A DNA stretch of 15,125 nt. Origin: an uncultured Eubacteriales bacterium (GTDB lineage: Bacteria > Bacillota > Clostridia > Oscillospirales > CAG-382). The notes under the pieces are model-generated. The model did not search any database. It saw only the letters and a list, made by a program, of their open reading frames with translations, and was not told the DNA's origin. Positions 1 through 7,514 of this stretch are shown here, one piece after another; within the stretch, counting starts at the first letter, position 1; each line of letters opens with the position of its first letter. Location: the NCBI GenBank assembly GCA_900551295.1, contig URVJ01000028.1, positions 1 through 15,125 on the forward strand. Reading direction: 5' to 3'. The translations under genes were made by a program, and so were the position numbers.

Positions 1-3000
1 CGTGCCGGTTCCGTTTCCGCCCATTCCGTGGTACGCCTCGTATACCCGCGTCAGCTGCTCTCTTGCATATATCGGACAGTATCCGCGCTCGGTGTACTTT
101 TCGTAGTCAACTCTTTCGAGAATAGATTGCATAGCCTCGGCATAGCCTTTTGTGTTGATTAGGTTTTCCGCATTGATAAGCGCGCTCTCGTCGCTTATGA
201 CCTTGTGAGAATATTTGCCGCGCTTAACGTCGTCAAGAACCGTTGCAATTCTTTCGTCGGGCGTGCTCTCCGCCTCGGCGTATGTTCTTATGCCGTAGCT
301 TACTTTTCCGCCGTATGCGTCCTCTTTGGGAATGTTCACGTCGCGGAATGGCTTTTCGCCTTTCGGAATGTACTTGCCCTTGTCGGTTTGCTCGCTCTGC
401 CCGGCTTGCTCCGTCTCACCTGAATTTCTTCCGTTAAAGGAATACAAAATACCGTCATAGTTTGACTCGGTTTTTGATGTTCCGTAATGACTTAGAACAT
501 CATCTGAAAGCACATTGGGAAATTGATCCTTGACAACATTCATTAATTCTGCTATACTGATTGTAGAGTTCGGGAAGAGCGGCGAATTATCGTCGTAGCT
601 TCGGGTGCTATGCACACCGGACTCTGTTTTTTTTGCATTGTGCGAGTATAGTGTTTCATATACTGAAACGCCGTCAATAGTAGGATAACTATCATTGTTT
701 CTGTTTACCACGAGTAGAACAGCATATTTGTTGCCGTTTGCATCTGAGGCATAACCCACCATAGGATAAGAAACCGCCACATGTTCATTCCTTGGACTCA
801 TTTCATTAACCCTGAGAGCATTTTGAACTATTTCGCCGATATTTAGAGTTGCAAGAGCAACCGCACTTCTTCTATCAAGGCTATGTTTCAACCCCCTTTT
901 TGAAATTGCAATTTCTTCACCGCTGTATTTGTTTTTGACAACAGCTGTATCTGAATTAACCCTTCTTCCCACTTTAAAAGCATTATTCAAACCAGAAGAT
1001 ATTATTGCTTCACGATCAATTTTGCCATCTTCTTTTTTGGGAATACTCGACACTATTCTTGTAACACTCATATCGTCAAGAGCAGTAAGCCTATTATATG
1101 AATACTTGTTTTCCTCGTCAGTGCTGTTGTTTCTTCCGTTAAAGGAAAAGTAAATATCACTGTCTTCAGCGTTAAAAGTTCCGCTGTTTCCGGTAACAGA
1201 TTTAATTTGATTTGGGTGAAAAACAATGTATTCCGTAAAACCTTCGCCCATGTCGTCAACAATCATTCCGTCGTAACCCTGTGACACAAGATAGTCGTAA
1301 GCTTTCCTGTAACTGCCCTTTTCCTTTGCCAATGAATAAATGTCGCCGTTGTAAGGATTTTTCAAATCAAGATAGTATTCTCCGTAGTTTCCGTAAGAAC
1401 CCGCCTCTTCTGAATTCTCCGAGAAATAGAAACCGGGCAAATCATAATCCGACGTTTCATCATAACTGCGTGATTTTGTAATGTCAAAAACCGAAAAATC
1501 GCTGTTTGTTCCGTGATATACAACCTTCGGCGTGCCATCATCATTTACAACCTTGCTTGCATTGCCGGGCTTAAAATTTTTGTCGTATGACTTGACAAGA
1601 TCAAATAACTGTGATACAGTATATGTATCGGTGCTTGCTGTACTTGTGAGGGAGCTAGGAATATTATTCTGAACTCTAACACTTGCAGCGGGCGCCTTTA
1701 CTATGTTTTGTAACTGATAAGCCCTCTTAATAGTTCCGTCGTTGTTTATATCGTTCTGTTCTTCCACATAAAGCTTGATAAGCTCATTGCCGTTGCCCAT
1801 ATCAGCTATTGCGTATAAGCTGTGCATCATAGCAGAGTTAACAGACTTGGTCTTTCCCTCCGGAATAATGTAACTGTCAAGCAACACGGCTTTCTTAACA
1901 ATGTCGTTTATATAGTCAAGATAAGTTATAGCTCCCGTAGCTCGAGTGCTGTTGTGCGACTTCGTTTCATTAAAGACTTTACTCGAAACCTGAATTTCCC
2001 AACCGGTATCCGTGTTTTTAACTTTTCCGCGCTCATTGCCTTTGACGTTTGCTATCGAAACTTTTGTATTGTCTCTCGCTCTCCAATCACCGAACCATGC
2101 TCTTAAAAACGGGGACTTTGCACCCATTTCCGCATAATACTTCCGGGCAAAAGGCTCGGCTTTTTTTATGTCCTCTGCCGTAAAATCGTTGACACTTTTC
2201 CTGCCGATTGAGCGCAGTGTAATAACATCGCTTTCGGTTATCTCTGCGTTTTCTTTGTCAGTGCTGTTGTTTCTTCCGTTAAATGAGTATGATATGTCGC
2301 CGTCCGTACTGTCTGTGCCGTTCTCGGCTTTGAGTTTTTCCCGCATTGCAAGGTATTCGTCGTAGGAAATAAGAACTTTGCGCGGCTTTGAACCCTCATA
2401 CGCTCCGATAACGCCGAGTTCTTCAAGCCTGTCCATAATTTTAGCAGTTTCGGAATACCCGAGCTGGAGTTTTCTCTGTAAAAGTGCCGTCGAAAGAGAA
2501 CCGGATTCAACCGCAACTTCCATTGCCTTGAGTATAGTCTCATCACTGTCCGAAACGTTTTCTTTCTCATCATTGACAAAATCCGAATTCTGTGTTACAC
2601 TGCTGTCAGAAGCAGACGATGAGACAAGGGGCGTTTTGGACGTAGGCTGTAGGCTGTTATCAGCATTCGGCACTTGGCTACCAACGTCTGCTTTTTCTAT
2701 TAAATGGTTGTATTCCGTATTTACATCGACATTATCAGTTCCATTATGTCCTGTTCCGTCATTTCCATTGCGAACGTCTGATTTTCGTACTCCGTCGTCG
2801 ACAGTTCCTCCGGACTCTGATCCTGCGGAAGATGAGATCTCTTGCGTATCTCGTACATCGACTCCATTTTCGTTACCGCTAATTCCGTCAGCGTTTCGAT
2901 TTTCTTTTCCAGTGTCCCCGTCTTTTTCAACTTTCTGTACAGACTCGGATTCTCGTACTGAATCATTGTCCGAATCTTGTCTTCCCAATACTCCTTGCTG

Positions 3001-4911
3001 AACATCGCTGTTTTCTCCTTTGCTTATGTTTTCCTGTGTACGGGACAAGTCCGCGTCGCCGTCGGTCTTGCTTCTTGCTCTTTCAAGCTCGTCGAGCATT
3101 TGATTGAAAGCTTCCTCTACCGTCGCTCTGTCGTTAATAATAGAGTTAAATAAGTTCGAGTTTTTGTGCCCGAAATTGAGATACGTTATAAAATAAGCGG
3201 TAATCTCGTCCGTAAGCTTCAAAAGGTTATTTTCCGAGTAAATATCCCCATCTGCATATCCGTCAAAAATCCATTCCAATTCACTTTGAATAAGCGGATC
3301 AAACTTGTCGGATAAATTCGAGAAAAGGGTGTTTACAAAGCGGTCGGCAATTTCAGGATAGTTATGAAAGATGTAATGAAACAGTTCGTGGTTCTTCGCG
3401 TCAATATCTTCTTTGAGAATGTCGGCGCTGAGGAATATTTCATTAAGCTTTTTGTGGAAAAATCCGTCAAATTCGGCGCAATACCCCTCAATAAAGCGTT
3501 TCAGCTTGCCGTCGGATACATTGACCGTAATACCGAGCTTACCGAGTCTGTTTACCCAGTTTTTAACTTCGTCGCTCAGATTTTTTCCGTCGGACTTGAG
3601 ATAAGATATTATCGCTCCGCCCTCATCAATAAGGGTATATCCGTTCTTGGTTTCCTGTTCTATAAACTCCCTTGCGCCCATTTCCGTGGTGGGCGCATAG
3701 TTTTTCTTGGCGTAGTTTCTCTTTGCGGCGTACTTTTTTATAAACGCGGCAACTTGCTTAATAACATGTTCGCTGTGTCCATGAACGCTTCGTGCTGTTC
3801 CGGCGTCATGTTCAGATAAAACGCTCTCACCTGTCTGTCGTTGTGTGTGTCCAGAAACTTCTCCATTGCCTCCACCGTCGCCGGAACTTTCCCGAACTCC
3901 TCGTACAGCTCCGGTGTCAGATGGTTCACCAGATCCGGAAACTCCTTGAAGAAGTCCTGCGGCAGTTTCTTTAACATTTCTTCCCGTGTCATTGCTTTGT
4001 ACTCCTATCTCTGCGCTGTCGGCAGTTTTGTTGTCTGCGGTGTTTGTACCCTTATTATACACCTCATTGTACGCCTTGTAAAGCGTATCGTCCTTGAAAA
4101 TAAAGCCTTTTTTGAACCTCGAATAGTAACCGCCGTTCTGCTTGATTTCGTCACGTGCGGAATTGAACTGCTCCGGCGTCAAATGCTCGTTGAATTTCAG
4201 GGTGTAGATAGTTTCTCCCGTTCTCGTGTCCGTATCCTCTGTGATTGTGTGCGCCGGCAGATTGGCTAAAGGATAGGATACGCCGGTATTCTGCTGTGAA
4301 GTTTCCTCGGCGGAACTATTGACATTTTGAGTGTCGTCGTGTATACTATTATCGAAAGAGGATTTATCGTTAATAATTGCCAGCATTTCGTTCAGCTGGG
4401 GATTCACTTGCGATAGATTCTCTTTATTTTGTTTTGTTTCCGTATTGCTTCCTTTTTCATTATTCTTCAAATTTTCGGCGTGTGTTGCTTCCGACACAGT
4501 ATTCCCGTCAACAGCGGGTTGATTCGCAAATGAATAAACAACATCACCCGAAACAGCGCTTTTACCGCGTTCGATCCCAAAATGCTCCAATACGGAATTT
4601 GACAGAATATCCGAATAATTGTTCTTGACAATGTTAAGTAAATCGGATATACTGATACTGGAAGCAGTAAAGGCGAAGGGAGTATTTTCCCCGTATCCTT
4701 GGCGGTTATGCGCGACTGCTTCTTTTTTTGCGCCAATCGCGTATATTGTTTCAACATCTTTGATTTCCGTATTGCCTTTGTCTGTAATTATACGGACAAT
4801 ATATCCGTTGTTTTGTGCATCTTTTCCCGCAGAAAGATATAAGCTGAGAGATACATATTTAAAATCACTTATCGAACTGAAATTGTCAAATATAACCGAG
4901 GAAGGCATACA
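1..4911 (-). CDS. Large polyvalent (multidomain) mobile-element protein, 5'-truncated and running off the left edge
   Basis: One minus frame has no stop from 4938 to base 1, giving at least 1637 residues from the first ATG (4909-4911). That ATG has no ribosome binding site and lies in sequence antisense to the integrase, so the true N-terminus is lost. Domains in order: partial LPD/PBECR-like domain (about 18-118); GGYYSRFKKGF domain (about 230-280); zincin-like domain with HELFH at 508-512; FtsK-gamma winged helix (about 790-858); AWFGDW domain (about 880-1080); ART-like domain with YHGT at 1132, GFYFSE at 1160 and EYIVF at 1227; second LPD/PBECR-like copy (about 1270-1478). YSFNGRN-type linkers lie at about 126, 875, 1255 and 1490. 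Such proteins are co-delivered by phages and conjugative elements and are thought to act on the new host's DNA, RNA or defences. The subfamily names are my best match. Two nested ORFs lie in its low-complexity linkers. Confidence 0.85.
426..441 (-). repeat. YSFNGRN linker repeat, copy C (shorter)
   Basis: Sixteen bases match copy B and encode the core of YSFNGRN after the second LPD/PBECR-like domain. The sequence diverges on both sides. A weaker fourth form (VVYSFANQ) lies at about 4517-4542. Confidence 0.7.
1117..1143 (-). repeat. YSFNGRN linker repeat, copy B
   Basis: These 27 bases are identical to 2257-2283 and encode FNGRNNSTD in the polyvalent frame, just after the ART-like domain and before the second LPD/PBECR-like domain. 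The exact match points to recent duplication, recombination or strong selection on the linker. Confidence 0.85.
2257..2283 (-). repeat. YSFNGRN linker repeat, copy A
   Basis: These 27 bases are identical to 1117-1143. They encode FNGRNNSTD in the linker between the FtsK-gamma domain and the AWFGDW domain. The preceding residues (DGDISYS here, DSDIYFS in copy B) are also similar, so the repeated protein motif is about 20 residues long. Confidence 0.85.
2721..3005 (-). CDS. Nested ORF 2 in the +1 frame of the polyvalent gene, unknown (faintly TnpV-like)
   Basis: This is a 94-residue ORF in the same +1 frame as nested ORF 1. AAGGAG (3015-3020 on the complement) lies 9 nt before its ATG and it ends in TAA. 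The product is charged and helical, with stretches such as YENPSLYRKLKKTGTLEKK followed by an acidic tail rich in E, M and T. The early part faintly recalls small transposon-encoded TnpV-type proteins (a 'P-x-LY--L---G-L' pattern), but this is too weak to name it. The host frame here (about residues 636-731) is almost only D, G, S, N, E, T and V, with no domain character. Two such ORFs in the same relative frame, both in linkers and both with a ribosome binding site, argue against coincidence. Confidence 0.5.
   Translation of the reverse strand: MFSKEYWEDKIRTMIQYENPSLYRKLKKTGTLEKKIETLTELAVTKMESMYEIRKRSHLPQDQSPEELSTTEYENQTFAMEMTEQDIMELIMSM
3738..3992 (-). CDS. Nested ORF 1 in the +1 frame of the polyvalent gene, unknown function
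   Basis: This is an 84-residue ORF on the same strand as the polyvalent gene, shifted +1. AGGAGT (4001-4006 on the complement) sits 8 nt before its ATG and it ends in TAA. The product looks like a genuine small acidic helical protein: it starts MTREEMLKKLPQDFF, has an even mix of hydrophobic and charged residues, and carries two related stretches, LTPELYEEF and MTPEQHEAF. Over the same bases the host frame (about residues 307-392) is Gly/Ser/Thr-rich and low in complexity for most of its length, as expected where a disordered linker is overprinted. I do not recognise a family. It could instead be a chance ORF, or the relic of a small gene that the long frame now reads through. Confidence 0.5.
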   Translation of the reverse strand: MTREEMLKKLPQDFFKEFPDLVNHLTPELYEEFGKVPATVEAMEKFLDTHNDRQVRAFYLNMTPEQHEAFMDTANMLLSKLPRL

Positions 4912-5617
4912 GTACGCGATAAACGTCGAAGCAAAGGATCATGCACCCAAAACCGTGCGTAACATAAGCGGCGCACTTTCAGCTGTCCTGAAAGCGTATC
5001 GGCCTGAATTTGTGTATACCGTAAAACTGCCGCAAAAAGAAAAGCCGGAAATATATATTCCGACTTCCGAAGAGATAAAAAAACTGCTTGAGCATTTTAA
5101 GGATACCGAAATGGAAATACCGATAATGCTTGCGGCTTTTCTCGGGTTGAGACAAAGCGAGATTGTAGGACTGAAGTGGAAAAACGTTTCTGAAGACTGT
5201 AAAACAATCAAGATTGACAGTGCAATAGTCAGCGGTGAAGATAATAAACTTTTTGAAAAAGCGCCGAAGTCAACCGCAGGCAACAGAAACCTTTCGGTTC
5301 CGGAAGAACTCGCCGAGAAATTAAAAAAAGCCGAGCGACATACCGAATATGTGACTCAGCTTACTGCAACCGCAATATATAAAAGATTTTCAAAGGCACT
5401 TAAAACACTTGGAATTAAACACTTCAGATTTCACGATTTGCGCCATTATAACGCCTCTGTAATGCTTTCGCTTAATATTCCGAATAAATACGCGCAAGCA
5501 CGTATGGGACACGCAACAGATAATATGCTTAAAAATGTTTATCAGCATTTGATGAGTGAAAAAGAAAAAGAAGTAAATGAGAACGTCAATAAGTATTTTG
5601 ACGATTTATTTAAGTAA
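4871..5617 (+). pseudogene. Tyrosine recombinase (integrase), 5'-truncated, catalytic domain intact
   Basis: The recognisable integrase begins near 4871 (LKLSNIT) and runs through the end of the core-binding domain (APKTVRNISGALSAVLKAYRP) into a complete catalytic domain. The catalytic residues are visible: Arg in LGLRQSEIVGLKW, a hairpin Lys near KSTAGNRN, HDLRH, His in MGHAT and the nucleophile Tyr in NVYQHL. The frame stays open upstream to an ATG at 4619, but those 84 codons are antisense to the polyvalent gene and do not look like integrase. The arm-binding domain and part of the core-binding domain, roughly 100 residues or more, are therefore missing. No ribosome binding site was found near 4871. 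The family (phage/Tn916-type integrases) normally excises and inserts elements at tRNA genes, and this gene points at tRNA-Pro. It is probably inactive. Confidence 0.8.
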
Positions 5618-5621
5618 TCCT

Positions 5622-5643
5622 GTGTCTACTTGCGTGTCTACTT
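5622..5643 (+). repeat. Tandem 10-bp direct repeat just after the integrase (possible arm-type site)
   Basis: GTGTCTACTT occurs at 5622-5631 and again at 5634-5643, only 5 bases after the integrase stop codon. Integrases of this class often bind short direct repeats flanking the attachment core with their N-terminal domain. Its role as an arm-type site is inferred from position alone. Confidence 0.4.
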
Positions 5644-5735
5644 TGTCATAATATCCGCACATATTTTACTTTTTGCAGAGATGTTATATACTGTGCAGAA
5701 ACATCAAAAGCTACGTAAATACGTATATATAGCAA

Positions 5736-5759
5736 GAAACCGCCTATTACAGCGGTTTC
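5736..5759 (-). terminator. Hairpin after tRNA-Pro, likely its terminator
   Basis: A perfect 8-bp inverted repeat, GAAACCGC/GCGGTTTC, with an 8-nt loop lies 5 bases beyond the CCA end of the tRNA. On the minus strand it follows TTTTT and is followed by TTGCTATATATA, a weak U-tract, so termination may be partial. It lies between the tRNA 3' end and the integrase stop. Confidence 0.55.
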
Positions 5760-5764
5760 AAAAA

Positions 5765-5840
5765 TGGTCTGAGTGGCGGGACTTGAACCCACGGCCTCTA
5801 CCACCCCAAGGTAGCGCTCTACCACCTGAGCCACACCCAG
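5765..5840 (-). tRNA. tRNA-Pro (anticodon GGG), CCA encoded
   Basis: The complement folds as a standard 76-nt tRNA. The acceptor CTGGGTG pairs with CACTCAG (one G-T pair); the D stem is GCTC/GAGC. The anticodon stem CTACC/GGTAG closes the loop TTGGGGT, giving anticodon GGG (codons CCC and CCU). The T stem is GTGGG/CCCGC around TTCAAGT; the discriminator is A and CCA is encoded. Its 3' end faces the integrase, so the 3' half (about 5765-5800) is the likely attachment site of the mobile element. The other attachment copy would lie beyond the left edge. Confidence 0.95.
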
Positions 5841-5872
5841 AACAAATGTTGCCTCATCTCGACAACGGTAAT

Positions 5873-5901
5873 ATTATACCACTATATATTGATTTTGTCA
5901 A
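5873..5901 (-). promoter_or_regulatory. Consensus promoter of tRNA-Pro
   Basis: On the minus strand, TTGACA (5896-5901) and TATAAT (5873-5878) are separated by exactly 17 nt. Transcription would start about 25 nt before the tRNA, as expected for a strongly expressed stable RNA. Confidence 0.9.
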
Positions 5902-6025
5902 TAGCATTTTACAAAAAAATCCGTGTTTTTCATAAAAAGTAATTTTCTTGCCCTTCGGCATTGTATTTACATATAAGTACGGCTGTTACTGAAACAAAAT
6001 TTTTATATTATTTTTCCGCAAATGC

Positions 6026-6054
6026 TTGATATATGATTTTTCATATGATACAAT
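6026..6054 (+). promoter_or_regulatory. Probable sigma-A promoter of the AraC-family gene
   Basis: TTGATA (6026-6031) and TACAAT (6049-6054) are spaced 17 nt apart. The predicted start near 6061 gives a leader of about 24 nt before the ATG at 6085. Confidence 0.7.
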
Positions 6055-6084
6055 AGCAACATAAAATATCCGGCGGTGATAAAA

Positions 6085-6984
6085 ATGAGCGAAAGCTATC
6101 GCGTTGAAAGAAACCTCAAAGAAACTGCTTCATATCTGTTTTACGTTTCACATCAGTTCAAGGACGGCAAAGGTACCATGTCGGGTGCGCACATTCACAA
6201 CGATATAGAGCTTATTTATGCAACAAGCGGCAGTTTTGCGGTATTTTTAAACGGCAAGCGCCATTATTTCCTATCCGGAGACTTGCTTGTAATCAACTCG
6301 CATGAGGTGCACAAAATAGACACGCTTTCGGACGGGCTGAACAGCTACATCGTGCTGAAATTCTCTCCTGAGCTTATATACAGTGCCGAGCAGAGCATAT
6401 TTGAGATAAAATACATACTGCCGTTTATACTCGATTCGGCTACTCATCAAAAAATTATCTCCGCTCCGTTTCTCGAAGGCAGCTGCATAAAAGAGTCAAT
6501 GTACGAGCTTGTCGAGGAAAACAACAACCGCGACTACGGCTTTGAAATCGCGATAAAAATGGATATATGCCGTATTTTTCTGTGGATCTTGCGTTTTTGG
6601 CATAAAAACGGTGTAAACCTCAACATTGATTCTTCATCTCTCGAAAACTACAACAGCCGTATGTCAAAGGTATTCTCGTACATATCCGAAAACTACTCGC
6701 AGAACATAACGGTCGCCCAAATGGCGGAGCTTTGCTTTATGAGTTACAGCTATTTTTCAAAGATATTCAAGGAAATCACCGGCAAAAGCTTTAACGACTA
6801 CGTAAACTACATACGTCTGCGCGAAGCCGAACGTCTGCTTGCAACCACCGAAATGACCGTCACTGAAATTGCTTACAGCACGGGATTTTCCTCATCGAGC
6901 TACTTTGTTTCAAAATTCAGGGAACATAAAAACATGACGCCGAAAAAGTACCGTGCGTCCATTTCGCAGCACAACGCTCAATAA
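6085..6984 (+). CDS. AraC-family transcriptional regulator with N-terminal cupin domain
   Basis: A 299-residue protein. The N-terminal half is a cupin-like ligand-binding domain (HIHNDIELIYATSGS, then LSGDLLVINSHEVHKI). The C-terminal 100 residues hold two helix-turn-helix motifs: ITVAQMAELCFMSYSYFSKI and the AraC signature from EMTVTEIAYSTGFSSSSYF to TPKKYR. Length and order fit the family, which usually activates sugar-use or stress genes on binding a small ligand. I chose ATG 6085 over GTG 6076 because GGCGG (6072-6076) lies 8 nt before 6085 and overlaps the GTG. No sugar genes lie nearby, so the target is unknown; it may regulate itself. It converges with spmB, with only 2 nt between the stop codons and no room for a hairpin terminator. 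Confidence 0.9.
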   Translation: MSESYRVERNLKETASYLFYVSHQFKDGKGTMSGAHIHNDIELIYATSGSFAVFLNGKRHYFLSGDLLVINSHEVHKIDTLSDGLNSYIVLKFSPELIYSAEQSIFEIKYILPFILDSATHQKIISAPFLEGSCIKESMYELVEENNNRDYGFEIAIKMDICRIFLWILRFWHKNGVNLNIDSSSLENYNSRMSKVFSYISENYSQNITVAQMAELCFMSYSYFSKIFKEITGKSFNDYVNYIRLREAERLLATTEMTVTEIAYSTGFSSSSYFVSKFREHKNMTPKKYRASISQHNAQ

Positions 6985-6986
6985 GT

Positions 6987-7514
6987 TTACGAAAACAAGT
7001 ATTCCGCAAGCTTTACCGAAACAAAAGTGCAGAAAATCAATATTACAAACGACGCGGCAAGTGCATACCGCGTTCTTTTTTTGCCCACGGCGCCGAAATA
7101 CAGCGCCAAAGTATAAACTATCGTGTCCGACGCGCCCATAAGTATACTTGCGCACCGTCCCGAAAAGCTGTCAGGCCCGTAATTTGCAAACATACTGTCC
7201 GCAAGAGCCGTTGACGCACTTCCCGAAAAAGGTCTTACAAGCAGCAGCGGCAGCAGTTCCGACGGTATTCCCAAAAATACAAGCGCTTTTCCGAACAAGC
7301 CTAACAGCACATCGACAGCGCCGCTGGCGCAGAACATTTTAACGGCGCTCACAAGCATTACCATGCCGGGTATAAGTTCAAACGATAGCGTAACTCCGCT
7401 TTTTGCGCCGTCCAGAAACTCTTTTCCGGCATCTTTTTTCGAGAAGAACATTAAAAGCGCCGCAACAACCGCTATTACCGGTGCCGCGAAATATCCTATT
7501 TTTTCAAAAACCAC
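6987..7514 (-). CDS. spmB: Spore maturation protein B
   Basis: A 175-residue membrane protein close to the usual SpmB length. Hydrophobic segments begin at about residues 7, 45, 80 and 150. The family motif LLVRPFSGSASTALADSM is clear, as are SFELIPGMVMLVSAVKMF and MGASDTIVYTLALYFGAVG. SpmA and SpmB act in the mother cell or forespore membranes during sporulation and are needed for full dehydration of the spore core and heat resistance in Bacillus; the transported or gated substrate is not settled. The gene starts 19 nt inside the end of spmA, so the two are translationally coupled in one operon. Confidence 0.93.
   Translation of the reverse strand: MVFEKIGYFAAPVIAVVAALLMFFSKKDAGKEFLDGAKSGVTLSFELIPGMVMLVSAVKMFCASGAVDVLLGLFGKALVFLGIPSELLPLLLVRPFSGSASTALADSMFANYGPDSFSGRCASILMGASDTIVYTLALYFGAVGKKRTRYALAASFVILIFCTFVSVKLAEYLFS

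Noticed and set aside
2238..2579. A 113-codon minus ORF in the same +1 frame as the two nested ORFs
   Set aside because: It overlaps the well-formed FtsK-gamma domain of the host frame, its product is Arg-rich and unstructured, and no ribosome binding site was found. It looks like a shadow.
2378..3001. A 207-codon plus-strand ORF rich in Ser, Pro and Thr
   Set aside because: It is antisense to the polyvalent gene and nested ORF 2, has shadow-like composition and no domain.
3364..4269. Plus-strand ORFs of 151 and 142 codons
   Set aside because: They are Val/Phe/Cys-rich shadows of the polyvalent protein; no ribosome binding site or family was seen.
4619..4870. The N-terminal 84 codons of the open integrase frame
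   Set aside because: They are antisense to the polyvalent gene, whose reading there is paralogous to its own second copy, and they show no integrase features.
5630..5935. A 101-codon plus ORF across the tRNA gene
   Set aside because: It covers tRNA-Pro and its promoter; the apparent motif RDLNPRPLPPQG is the tRNA read on the wrong strand.
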